Positions 1 through 6,461 are shown, counted from the stretch's first letter. The stretch is 10,821 nt of DNA from an uncultured Prevotella sp. (GCA_934230965.1 CAKQFW010000058.1:1-10821), one strand, 5' to 3'. Notes: generated by a model from the letters alone, not told the origin. A program made the numbers and translations.

Positions 1-5
1 ATTCG

Positions 6-1202
6 GTGATAAACAAGAAAATAATGAAACAACTGAAAGAAAACGAAGGCATAAAGCGCAGCTTGTTACTCGCAATGGCTGTTATTGCGGGATTGACCGT
101 AGCCAACTGCTACTATAACCAGCCTCTACTGGAGATGATACGTCACGACATGGGGGTGAGCGAACACGAGGCTAATCTTATAACCGTAGTAACACAAATA
201 GGCTATGCGCTGGGGCTGTGTTTCCTCATCCCTATGGGCGACCTCTACTCGCGTCGGCGCATCATTATCATCAATATGACGGTGGCGGCAATTATGGCCA
301 TTGTTATAGCTGCCTCTCACAATATATGGTTTGTTTGGGGAGCCTCTCTACTGCTGGGTGCTTGTTCTGTAATTCCGCAATTTTTCATACCTATAGCAGG
401 ACAATATTCGGAGAAAGAGAACAAAAGCAAGAACATGGGCATCGTTCTGTCAGGACTGCTCACGGGTATTCTGGCATCGAGAGTGGTTAGCGGGTATATA
501 GGCGAATGGTTGGGTTGGCGCGAAATGTTTATCATAGCAGCGCTGGTGATGGTTTTGTGCATGGCCCTTACGCTTAAGATTATGCCACAGATAAAAAACA
601 ATTATGTGGGCACCTACAAGGGCTTGATGGCAAGCGTCTTTAATATTGTGAAGACCAACGGCCGCATACGCCTTTACGCCGTTCGTGCCGCCTTCAGCTT
701 TGGCAGCATGATGGCCATCTGGTCGTGCTTGGCCTTCAGGTTGGCACAAGCTCCGTTCTTCTCAGGTAGTGAGATGGTGGGAACATTAGGGCTGTGCGGC
801 ATAGCAGGAGCCATTGCTGCCAGCGGCGTGGGCAAACTGGTGAACCAATGGGGTATAAGAACGATGAGCATCGGCGGAGCCTGCTTGCAGCTTGTAGCAT
901 GGGCTACGGCCTATGTGTTTGGGGATACCTTCATAGGACTTGTGGTGGCCATTATCTTGGTAGATATAGGCTTGCAATGCCTGCAACTAAGCAACCAAAG
1001 CGGCTGTATACAAGAAATGCCGCAAGCCTCAAACAGGGCCAACACCATCTTCATGACCACCTATTTTATAGGCGGCTCATTCGGCACCTATTGTGCTGGA
1101 GCCGCTTGGACGCACGAGGGGTGGACGGGCGTGTGTGCTGTAGGAGCTATATTAGCTGCTATCTCGCTCGGCATAACTTGTTTAAATGGGAAGAGAATTT
1201 AA
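6..1202 (+). CDS. MFS exporter, AraJ/DHA-like, 12 TM
   Basis: This 398-residue hydrophobic protein is a proton-driven inner-membrane transporter of the major facilitator superfamily; family members of this kind usually export drugs, sugars or metabolites. The N-terminal part has the YNQPLL motif (residues 37-42) typical of COG2814-type (AraJ/YnfM-like) proteins. A motif-A-like loop lies between helices 2 and 3 (G78-D79-L80-Y81-S82-R83-R84-R85). Alternating hydrophobic stretches through the whole length fit 12 helices, and the length is normal for the family. The start is uncertain: GTG at base 6 is in frame, but ATG at base 24 (MKQLKENEG) is at least as likely, and the window begins too close upstream to exclude a start further left. 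The substrate cannot be told from sequence. It runs in the same direction as the broken gene at 1763 but is separated from it by 560 bases. Family assignment is firm; the drug-exporter role is only inferred. Confidence 0.88.
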   Translation: MINKKIMKQLKENEGIKRSLLLAMAVIAGLTVANCYYNQPLLEMIRHDMGVSEHEANLITVVTQIGYALGLCFLIPMGDLYSRRRIIIINMTVAAIMAIVIAASHNIWFVWGASLLLGACSVIPQFFIPIAGQYSEKENKSKNMGIVLSGLLTGILASRVVSGYIGEWLGWREMFIIAALVMVLCMALTLKIMPQIKNNYVGTYKGLMASVFNIVKTNGRIRLYAVRAAFSFGSMMAIWSCLAFRLAQAPFFSGSEMVGTLGLCGIAGAIAASGVGKLVNQWGIRTMSIGGACLQLVAWATAYVFGDTFIGLVVAIILVDIGLQCLQLSNQSGCIQEMPQASNRANTIFMTTYFIGGSFGTYCAGAAWTHEGWTGVCAVGAILAAISLGITCLNGKRI

Positions 1203-1264
1203 GCGGTTGGGCATATAGAGAAGAACTATCAGTCGGTATGTATGTGTCTTTCATCTCCTCAAAT

Positions 1265-1312
1265 TTTGCATAAATATACAGAAACAAGGAGAAAAGTGTA
1301 TATTTATGCAAA
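1265..1312. repeat. 16-bp perfect inverted repeat, ARG-box-like
   Basis: Bases 1265-1280 and 1297-1312 are exact reverse complements over 16 bases, with a 16-base purine-rich spacer. Each arm contains TGCATAAATATACA or its complement. This is itself an imperfect palindrome of the form TGnATAwwTATnCA and agrees with the enteric ARG-box core TGAATAATTATTCA (from memory) at 11 of 14 positions. The two centres are 30 bases apart, wider than the usual tandem ARG-box spacing of about 21. The stem is A+T-rich and lacks a following T-run, so it is a poor terminator. Binding by an ArgR-type repressor is inference; there is no arginine gene in the window. Confidence 0.6.
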
Positions 1313-1403
1313 CAGGGTATTTAAGATTTGTTTACATAATATTATTTAAATTCATTACAATCTGTAAGCGCAGCAATATATATTGCTTTCACTTTTCAAA
1401 GTT

Positions 1404-1500
1404 GATACCTCTCATTTGCAAAAGCATGGGTTTTAGGTCGTGAAACCCTTGGTTTCTATACACAAAACCCATGCTTTCAGACTGTAAAATGATGGGTATC
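1404..1500. repeat. 97-base nested palindrome
   Basis: Three sets of complementary arms nest here. The outer arms are 1404-1417 and 1487-1500 (6 bp, 2 mismatches, 6 bp). The middle arms are 1421-1434 and 1464-1477, a perfect 14-bp stem centred on AAAGCATGGGTTTT. The inner arms are 1442-1447 and 1451-1456, GAAACC and GGTTTC with a CTT loop. The 7-base unpaired stretches between middle and inner stems are symmetric in length. The design suggests a structured RNA or a small palindromic repeat (REP or MITE class) rather than a terminator, because no T-run follows on either strand. Its function is unknown. Confidence 0.6.
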
Positions 1501-1528
1501 TCAAAACGCTCTCCATACACCTCAAAAC

Positions 1529-1543
1529 TGTATATTTATGCAA
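1529..1543 (+). repeat. third copy of the 15-base ARG-box-like sequence
   Basis: TGTATATTTATGCAA at 1529-1543 is identical to 1297-1311 and is the exact reverse complement of 1266-1280. With the first copy it brackets a 278-base segment (1266-1543) by perfect 15-base terminal inverted repeats (16 if base 1281 pairs with 1528). No clear target-site duplication is visible outside the ends. Confidence 0.6.
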
Positions 1544-1563
1544 TTGGTGCTGCTCATCAATAT

Positions 1564-1737
1564 TCAGGCCCCCAAAACACGAACACGCCCTTCTTTTACG
1601 TTATCCTCCTCACTCTGGTTAACCTTAGTAAAGTAACGTCTTTTTGTGCCCCTACGGGTTAATAATTCGAGTTTTTTATCTAAATTTGTAGAAGTTTCGC
1701 ATCGACAGAGATGGCAGCATGCTTGCTTCATACACAT
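1564..1737 (-). CDS. possible 57-residue hypothetical protein
   Basis: A short frame opens with ATG at 1737 (or the in-frame ATG at 1731) and ends in TGA at 1564-1566. The N-terminal third is Cys-rich (ACCHLCRCE). The C-terminal half is strongly hydrophilic, with runs such as NLDKKLELLTRRGTKRRYF followed by TKVNQSEEDNVKEG, which reads like real protein rather than random translation. I do not recognise a family. Against it: no ribosome binding site or promoter is visible, and the frame overlaps the plus-strand promoter-like sequence for the next gene. It could be a remnant or a by-product of a repeated intergenic element. Confidence 0.25.
   Translation of the reverse strand: MCMKQACCHLCRCETSTNLDKKLELLTRRGTKRRYFTKVNQSEEDNVKEGRVRVLGA
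1681..1688 (+). promoter_or_regulatory. possible Bacteroidota -7 box
   Basis: TAAATTTG matches the TAnnTTTG -7 consensus of the primary sigma factor of Bacteroidota. It lies about 75 bases before the ATG at 1763. No good TTTG is seen at the expected 19-21 bases upstream, so this is tentative. It would drive the broken N-hydrolase gene. Confidence 0.35.
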
Positions 1738-1762
1738 CAAAAAAAAGTATTAAGGTTTTATT

Positions 1763-2176
1763 ATGAAAAAGAAGATATATTTTGCTGGTTCCATTCGTGG
1801 AGGTAGAGATTTTGCCCATCTCTACAGAAAGATAATTGAACGTATACAGGCCAATGACATCTGCCTTACTGAGCATATAGGCCAGGCCGACCTCAACCTT
1901 AAGGAACAAGGAAGAACTAATGATGCCAAGATATATAACTAGGGCACAGCATGGCTGAGGGAGAGCGACATGGTGGTGGCCGAATGTAGCAACGCATCGT
2001 TAGGCGTGGGCTATGAGCTGGCCTATGCCGAGAGTAGGCACATTCCTTGCCACATATTCTACAACAAGAGCAAGACGCAACTGTCGGCCATGCTTACCGG
2101 AAACGCTTACTTCAACATTTATTCTTATCAAACAGAAGAAGAGCTGTTTGATATGCTGCACAAGTTGCTATCATAA
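1763..2176 (+). pseudogene. DNPH1/Rcl-like deoxynucleotide N-hydrolase, amber-interrupted
   Basis: Read through its stop, this 137-codon frame matches the 2'-deoxynucleoside 5'-phosphate N-hydrolase family (DNPH1, rat Rcl) over its full length. These enzymes cleave the N-glycosidic bond of dNMPs and help sanitise the nucleotide pool. Family landmarks are clear: Tyr6, Gly9-Ser10 and IRGG (11-14) in the nucleotide pocket, LTEH (35-38), Ser79, and the SLGVGYE block with nucleophile Glu85. The reading stops at TAG (1940-1942), codon 60. Mammalian homologues have Gln at this position (HEQD), so CAG to TAG is the simplest explanation. The next codon is GGC (Gly61), where the family has the essential Asp (Asp69 in rat Rcl). 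The two changes make a functional product unlikely. ATG at 1970 could start only the C-terminal half, without Tyr6 and Ser10. A sequencing error could explain the stop but not easily both changes. Confidence 0.82.
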
Positions 2177-2210
2177 AAAGTAGGGCTCAGATAATATTTT
2201 TGGGGGCTGG

Positions 2211-2236
2211 AGAACAGGGCACGGAGGCCCTGTTCT
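2211..2236. repeat. 10-bp perfect hairpin
   Basis: AGAACAGGGC (2211-2220) pairs exactly with GCCCTGTTCT (2227-2236) around the loop ACGGAG. It lies between the end of the broken N-hydrolase gene and the end of the convergent permease gene, where a two-way terminator would be expected. Neither strand shows a T-run right after the stem, so it does not fit the rho-independent pattern. Confidence 0.5.
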
Positions 2237-2319
2237 ACTATGGTTTGCCTCGCCGCTCTCACCCGTTATGAATTATGCATTATGAATTAGTAGGACCCTG
2301 TTCTACTATAGTTTGCCTC
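2228..2319. repeat. 24-base direct repeat, 68 bases apart
   Basis: Bases 2228-2251 recur at 2296-2319 with one difference (G at 2242, A at 2310). The first copy overlaps the right arm of the hairpin at 2211-2236; the second has no partner arm. Between them TTATGAATTA occurs twice (2266-2275 and 2280-2289). The repeat looks like remains of a partial duplication of intergenic DNA. Confidence 0.55.
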
Positions 2320-2331
2320 TCGCATTATAAA

Positions 2332-3525
2332 TTATGATTTTGAAATGTTTATAATTTTCTTACGAATGATAAGGGCATTGATAACCGAAACCAGGGCAAA
2401 CAAGGCAAGGCCCAGAGCAATGGTGGGCATGAGCGAAGCATCGCCCAGCTGGGGCATGAGCATAACCAGTGTGGGCATGTAACAGCTGCGCACAAAGACA
2501 ATGGCCACAACGGCTATAACCAGCACACTGAAGCTAAGACCCATGGTGAGCCACTGATAGGGGCGCGACACACGGGCGGGGCTATAGCCTATGAGCAAGA
2601 GGTTTTCAAGCTTATAGGCGTTTTTCTGTACCAGCAGGTATATGCTGAGCATAAGTATGTAGAGGCTGAGCAAAGAGATGGTGAGGCCCACCACCACCAC
2701 TATAAGCACCATAAGCTGCAGAAAGGCTGTAGTTTTCTGGGCCTTGGCATTGCTGTTTTCGGTTTCATAGCCATTGCGCTCTATGTATTGGGCAATGCGT
2801 TTGTCGGCCTCGTTATGCAACTGAACGATAAGACGCGAGGGCGAGGCATCGGCAGTGGGGGCAAACAGGCCATTGCTCCATGCCATAAAGGCTTGGGGCA
2901 CCAATATAGAACTTATCTGGTTTGTGAAGCCCACAACCCTACCTTTAATTTGCGCTTGATGGCCGTTGCCACTCAAAAAGAGCGTAAGATTAATCATGCT
3001 AACCAGACCATCAGATATTTTAGGCAAGGCGTGGCTCTGCGCAAAGCCAAAATTATACATGGTGAGATAAGAACGGGGCAAGATAATGGGCACCACGTCT
3101 TGGCCAGCGGTATAATGCCATTGGGCAGTGTCTATCTGCACAAAATCGTCGGGTAGGCTCTCAAGAAACAATTCGGTATTAAGAATGTTTGCACCGTTAA
3201 TGCCCATCGAGGCCGTAACCTTATAATTGCTTGAGGTGATGCTGCCCGCCTTCTCGACAAAGGGCTGGGCACTGAGGTCGGTAATCTCGCTGTTAGAGAA
3301 GGTGTTTGAACGCCCCGAAAAGGTGGTGCCCATGCCTATGCGCTTGCTCACGATAACATTGTTGCCCTTCATAAAACTATCGCTTTGCGTGAAGATGGGC
3401 AGCACGTCGCGATAAAGCTGAAAACCAAACAAGACGATAAACATGCCTAACAAATTGGCAAAAAAGAAACCCACAAACTGGGCTATGCTGATGTGCTGAC
3501 GCAGCAGTTTCCAAAGAAGTTTCAT
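2332..3525 (-). CDS. FtsX/LolE-type ABC transporter permease
   Basis: This 397-residue inner-membrane protein has the four-helix plan of type VII (mechanotransmission) ABC permeases such as LolC/E, MacB and FtsX. Helix 1 is near residues 16-36, a large extracytoplasmic domain spans about 40-265, and helices 2-4 are near 268-297, 326-345 and 368-386. The cytoplasmic loop after helix 2 has LLLIGYSPARV (about 308-318), which corresponds to the coupling region of the FtsX fold. Its ATG overlaps the TGA of the ATPase gene (ATGA, 3522-3525), so the two are translationally coupled and should form one transporter, probably with two permease copies. Such machines use ATP to move the periplasmic domain and extract or push a substrate rather than carry it through the membrane. 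The substrate is unknown. No terminator was found downstream. Confidence 0.8.
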   Translation of the reverse strand: MKLLWKLLRQHISIAQFVGFFFANLLGMFIVLFGFQLYRDVLPIFTQSDSFMKGNNVIVSKRIGMGTTFSGRSNTFSNSEITDLSAQPFVEKAGSITSSNYKVTASMGINGANILNTELFLESLPDDFVQIDTAQWHYTAGQDVVPIILPRSYLTMYNFGFAQSHALPKISDGLVSMINLTLFLSGNGHQAQIKGRVVGFTNQISSILVPQAFMAWSNGLFAPTADASPSRLIVQLHNEADKRIAQYIERNGYETENSNAKAQKTTAFLQLMVLIVVVVGLTISLLSLYILMLSIYLLVQKNAYKLENLLLIGYSPARVSRPYQWLTMGLSFSVLVIAVVAIVFVRSCYMPTLVMLMPQLGDASLMPTIALGLALFALVSVINALIIRKKIINISKS

Positions 3526-4166
3526 AGCTTAAATGTCTTTTCGTACTGAAGATTAATGTGTTTACCTATGCTGGTAACAATAACGCCAGCGCCCTGACGC
3601 TGGGCTTCGGCCATCATGATTTGGCCCATAACACTGGCATTGGCATCGTCGAGGTGGCTAATGGGCTCATCGGCAATGAGAAAGTCGAAGGGCTGTGCCA
3701 AGGCACGTATCAAGGCCACACGCTGTTGCTGGCCAAACGACATACGGGCAGCGGGGGTGTGCATTTTGTCGGCTATGCCCAGCTGCTGAAACCACTGCTT
3801 TAGTGTGGCCTCAGGCTGATGGTGTGTAAGGTTGTTCTTGATGAGTACATTTTCCCACGCTGTGAGCTCGGGAAAGAGGCGAAGCTCTTGAAACAGATAG
3901 CTAATATTATGCTGGCGCAGATGGGTAAAACGGGCCACATCGTAGCTGGCTATGTCATCGTTATCAAAAAGAACGGTGCCTGTATAGTCGTGACGATAAC
4001 CCACTATGTAGCTGCAAAACGTGCTCTTGCCTCGGCCGCTCTCGGCCTCGACAAGATATAGATGGCCTTTTTCGAAATGAATGTCCTGCTGCCATACCTC
4101 TGATGCAAGGTCGTGACGCTGCTGGAAGACCTGTGGAAGGACATTATGAAAACTAATTTTTTGCAT
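3522..4166 (-). CDS. divergent ABC transporter ATP-binding protein
   Basis: This 214-residue nucleotide-binding subunit pairs with the FtsX-like permease that follows. The Walker A region is AESGRGKST (41-49), with Ala in place of the first Gly of GxxGxGKS/T. Gln93 is the Q-loop residue (LFQELRLFPELTAWENV). The signature is MSFGQ (142-146) instead of LSGGQ. Walker B is FLIADE (162-167), with the catalytic Glu167 present, and the D-loop is HLDD. After the last strand, where MacB/LolD proteins have THD with the switch His, this protein has T198-S199-I200. The nearest His is His203, so the H-loop is altered. The ATG start at 4166 is chosen because the frame upstream of it reads antisense-like residues inside the lipoprotein gene and because ATG overlaps that gene's stop (TAATG). 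Size fits LolD/MacB NBDs. ATP binding is likely; normal hydrolysis is less certain. Confidence 0.85.
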   Translation of the reverse strand: MQKISFHNVLPQVFQQRHDLASEVWQQDIHFEKGHLYLVEAESGRGKSTFCSYIVGYRHDYTGTVLFDNDDIASYDVARFTHLRQHNISYLFQELRLFPELTAWENVLIKNNLTHHQPEATLKQWFQQLGIADKMHTPAARMSFGQQQRVALIRALAQPFDFLIADEPISHLDDANASVMGQIMMAEAQRQGAGVIVTSIGKHINLQYEKTFKL

Positions 4167-5533
4167 TATCTTACTGTATAAACAATGTAACGTACGTTTT
4201 TCACGGTGCTGGTTAATGATGTGGCGAGGCCTGTGGGGTCGAGGTGTTTCAGCGCATCGACATTTAAAAGCATGGCCATGCGCTGCCCCACAATGGCATG
4301 GGCTATGGTGGGGGGCAAGGGGTGCTGCGTGGGTATGCAGCTGCCTAAGGCTTGCTGTAACGAGGGGCCACTGATGAAAAACTGTGTGGGGGTGACGCCG
4401 AAGAAGAACTGGCTTGATGCCGATGCCGAATAACAATAGGTATCGGCTGCAACGGTGGTTATGCTGGTGCCTTGGGGGCACGACTGTTTCCAGTAGTCAA
4501 CATCTTTAAGCCACGCACTGTGCCCCAGTTTGGCCGTGAGCTGTATGGCCGAGGGAGTAAACGCTGTCGACGAGGGAGGCATTGACACACAAAGATCGCC
4601 ATCAACACTGCGCAAGATATTGTCGATATCAATGGCCATATTAACGCCTGTAAGCAACACCTGTAGGCCGCTGTTTTGCTGAAGGATGGGCAAGAAAGCA
4701 GTACCCTTGACATTGAGAAAGAGGGCCGACAGTGAGCGGGCATCGTAAGCGCTAACCAGCGTGGGGGTGATGGGGCGCAAGGTGGCAAGCGACTGCTGCA
4801 GGGCTTTATCAATGCGCTTGTTATCTGAATAAGGGGTGGCATTGATGTGCAAGCACTGATCTTGTATATGCATGGTGGCCGAGAGCATTATTTGTGAGGC
4901 ATCGGCGTCTTTGGGGGCACCAAGGGTGAAGGGGGCCACAAACTTTTCAGGTAACGACTGGGCTTGGGCCACAAGGCAGATGGGGGCTTGCATAGTGTCG
5001 ATACGGGCAAACATGGGGGTTGTGGTAATGCTCATAGCCTCGTCTTGCTGAAACATCTTAAGCACGGTGCGCTCGGCCTCGGCTTGGGCTGCTGGCAAGA
5101 CAGGGCCTAACACGGTAAGCACATCGGTGTTATAAGCCAAGAGCCATTGCTGTATGAGGATGAAACGTACATCGGCCGAGAGATGCTTCTTGCCATTGCC
5201 GTTTTTTCCCTCTTGTGCAGCGATAAGGGCATCGAGCTTGTCGGCATCTTTTACGCGGGCACACAACCCCAAGTTGCCATCAATGGTTTCGAAGCCGTAG
5301 AGCTTGGCTTTCAGGTCGATGCCACAATCGGTAGCCTGGGTGGTGCCAAGGATACGTGACAGAGCTGAAGGCAAGGCTGTGGGCTGCGCTTGGCTTAAAT
5401 CGACCGACAGCAGCGCGGTGCTGTTTGAGGGTATGACGTTGACATAATGGTTATCAGAACATGATGCCAACATAGTGAGCAACATGAGGCATGTGCAACA
5501 ACACATGGCCAATTTGTTTAATATGTATTTCAT
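4166..5533 (-). CDS. DUF4836-like lipoprotein
   Basis: This is a 455-residue secreted lipoprotein. The signal peptide is short and unusually Cys-rich (MCCCTC, 10-15), followed by hydrophobic residues and a lipobox L22-A23-S24-C25. The mature end begins C-S-D-N, which partly resembles the acidic lipoprotein export signal that sends Bacteroidota lipoproteins to the cell surface. The next segment, YVNVIPSNSTALLSVDLSQ, is like the start of DUF4836 proteins (VIP-x-x-x-TA-x-x-S-x-D/N), a Bacteroidota family of unknown function. No transmembrane helix or enzyme motif is apparent in the rest. The stop overlaps the ATG of the ABC ATPase by one base, so the lipoprotein is made together with the transporter and may be its partner or cargo. 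The family name rests on the N-terminal pattern and length, remembered rather than searched. Confidence 0.72.
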   Translation of the reverse strand: MKYILNKLAMCCCTCLMLLTMLASCSDNHYVNVIPSNSTALLSVDLSQAQPTALPSALSRILGTTQATDCGIDLKAKLYGFETIDGNLGLCARVKDADKLDALIAAQEGKNGNGKKHLSADVRFILIQQWLLAYNTDVLTVLGPVLPAAQAEAERTVLKMFQQDEAMSITTTPMFARIDTMQAPICLVAQAQSLPEKFVAPFTLGAPKDADASQIMLSATMHIQDQCLHINATPYSDNKRIDKALQQSLATLRPITPTLVSAYDARSLSALFLNVKGTAFLPILQQNSGLQVLLTGVNMAIDIDNILRSVDGDLCVSMPPSSTAFTPSAIQLTAKLGHSAWLKDVDYWKQSCPQGTSITTVAADTYCYSASASSQFFFGVTPTQFFISGPSLQQALGSCIPTQHPLPPTIAHAIVGQRMAMLLNVDALKHLDPTGLATSLTSTVKNVRYIVYTVR

Positions 5534-5598
5534 TGTTTGTTACAATCTTTTATGCCTTATCAATATAAATATGTATATATTATCGTGGTGAAGGTATG

Positions 5599-5626
5599 TT
5601 TACTGGCGTGTGTTTACAGGCGTGTG
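5599..5626. repeat. 14-base tandem duplication over the rsmE stop
   Basis: Bases 5599-5612 and 5613-5626 match at 13 of 14 positions (T at 5604, A at 5618). On the minus strand the unit contains ACACGCCWGTAA, the last codons and stop of rsmE, so the gene's end is followed at once by a second, out-of-frame copy of it. It looks like a slippage duplication with no evident role. Confidence 0.5.
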
Positions 5627-6375
5627 GCCAACTGTGCCAACATAACGGCATAGAGGCCAGCGGTTTCGGTGCGTAAGCGGCTCTTGCCTAACGATACGGG
5701 CTTGTAACCTTGGGCCATAGCTTGCTTTACCTCATCAATAGAAAAGTCGCCCTCGGGCCCTACTAATATGGTGATAGACGGCTGGGTATCAGCGCCAGTG
5801 GCAGCATCGGGTGCTGTGGCTGTGTTGGCGATAAGGGCATTTAGCTCGTCGAAAAAGTCGGCACGCTCTATCTCATCATAACAATGGGCTATAAAACGGT
5901 GCCCAGATGTGTGGCTATCAATAAATTGTGTGAAGGGGGTGAGCTCGTGCACCTGTGGCAAGAAGGGCTTACGGCTTTGTTTGGCTGCCGACACCACTAT
6001 CTTCTCAATGCGGTCGGCACGAAGGGTTTTGCGCTCAGAAAATTTGCAATTGAGAAACGACAACTCGTCAAAACCTATCTCTGTGGCTTTCTCGGCCAGC
6101 CACTCTATGCGATCCATCATCTTGGTGGGGGCTATACCTAAATGTATATGGCTTGTCCAGGTTTTAGCTTGTGGCAAGGCATGGTCTATCTCATAATAGC
6201 AATGCTTGTCGGCCTGGGTAACATGGGCTTCGTAAAAGGTACCGTTGCCATCCATCAAAAACAACTCGTCGCCAGGCTTCAGGCGCAAAACGCGAAGGGC
6301 ATGGGTGGCTTCTTCAGTAGGCAGCTCGTTTCTATCGGTCGCCTGAGGTACATAAAAATATCGTGCTTCTTTCAT
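5614..6375 (-). CDS. rsmE: 16S rRNA (uracil(1498)-N(3))-methyltransferase RsmE
   Basis: RsmE uses S-adenosylmethionine to methylate N3 of U1498 (E. coli numbering) in the decoding region of the 30S subunit. The 253-residue protein has the expected two parts. A PUA-like N-terminal RNA-binding domain covers residues 1-70 (RYFYVP, then HALRVLRLKPGDEL). A SPOUT methyltransferase domain covers about 75-253, with the motifs KMMDRIEWLAEKATEIG (85-101), AAKQSRKPFLPQV (130-142), LVGPEGDFS (204-212) and LGKSRLRTETA (229-239); the last two form the knotted SAM site. An Ala/Thr-rich stretch near 183-199 is longer than I would expect and probably a surface loop. It sits 86 bases after the bifunctional nuclease gene and 80 before the lipoprotein gene, with no terminator on either side, so a shared transcript is plausible. 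The identification is very secure. Confidence 0.96.
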   Translation of the reverse strand: MKEARYFYVPQATDRNELPTEEATHALRVLRLKPGDELFLMDGNGTFYEAHVTQADKHCYYEIDHALPQAKTWTSHIHLGIAPTKMMDRIEWLAEKATEIGFDELSFLNCKFSERKTLRADRIEKIVVSAAKQSRKPFLPQVHELTPFTQFIDSHTSGHRFIAHCYDEIERADFFDELNALIANTATAPDAATGADTQPSITILVGPEGDFSIDEVKQAMAQGYKPVSLGKSRLRTETAGLYAVMLAQLATRL

Positions 6376-6461
6376 AATCTATCTGTTTAAAGGTAGAAAA
6401 ACAGGTGCTTCTCTACCCTATCAATTGTGTCTCTGCTTTATCAATAAACGAGGAGGGGGCG

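Larger units (their letters stand above)
1203..1762. other. 560-base intergenic region rich in repeats
   Basis: No secure protein-coding gene lies between the MFS gene and the broken N-hydrolase gene. The region holds, from left to right: a 16-base inverted repeat (1265-1280 and 1297-1312), a 97-base nested palindrome (1404-1500), a third copy of the inverted-repeat sequence (1529-1543), a minus-strand reading frame of 57 codons (1564-1737), and a promoter-like TAAATTTG (1681-1688). A plus-strand frame at 1471-1662 overlaps the minus frame and the palindrome and is not called. No T-tract follows any hairpin here, so no terminator for the MFS gene was found. Confidence 0.7.

Noticed and set aside
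794..1273. 159-codon plus-strand frame within the MFS gene
   Set aside because: It is a +1-type shadow of the clearly real transporter gene, with composition rich in Arg, Cys and His and no family resemblance.
1471..1662. 63-codon plus-strand frame in the repeat-rich region
   Set aside because: It starts inside the right arm of the palindrome, has no ribosome binding site or promoter, and overlaps the more protein-like minus frame.
1940..1942. Recoding of the amber codon (pyrrolysine, selenocysteine or programmed readthrough)
   Set aside because: There is no supporting stem-loop or recoding gene in the window, and the neighbouring loss of a catalytic Asp points to decay instead.
2211..2236. 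Two-way rho-independent terminator
   Set aside because: The stem is good, but neither strand has a T-run directly after it.
4167..4481. Extended N-terminus for the ABC ATPase
   Set aside because: This stretch overlaps the lipoprotein gene out of frame, is His/Pro/Arg-rich, and is not part of any ABC ATPase; the ATG at 4166 gives a normal-length protein.
4459..4842. 127-codon minus-strand frame inside the lipoprotein gene
   Set aside because: It is a frame-shifted shadow rich in Pro, Ser and Arg, inside a gene with a convincing signal peptide and lipobox.
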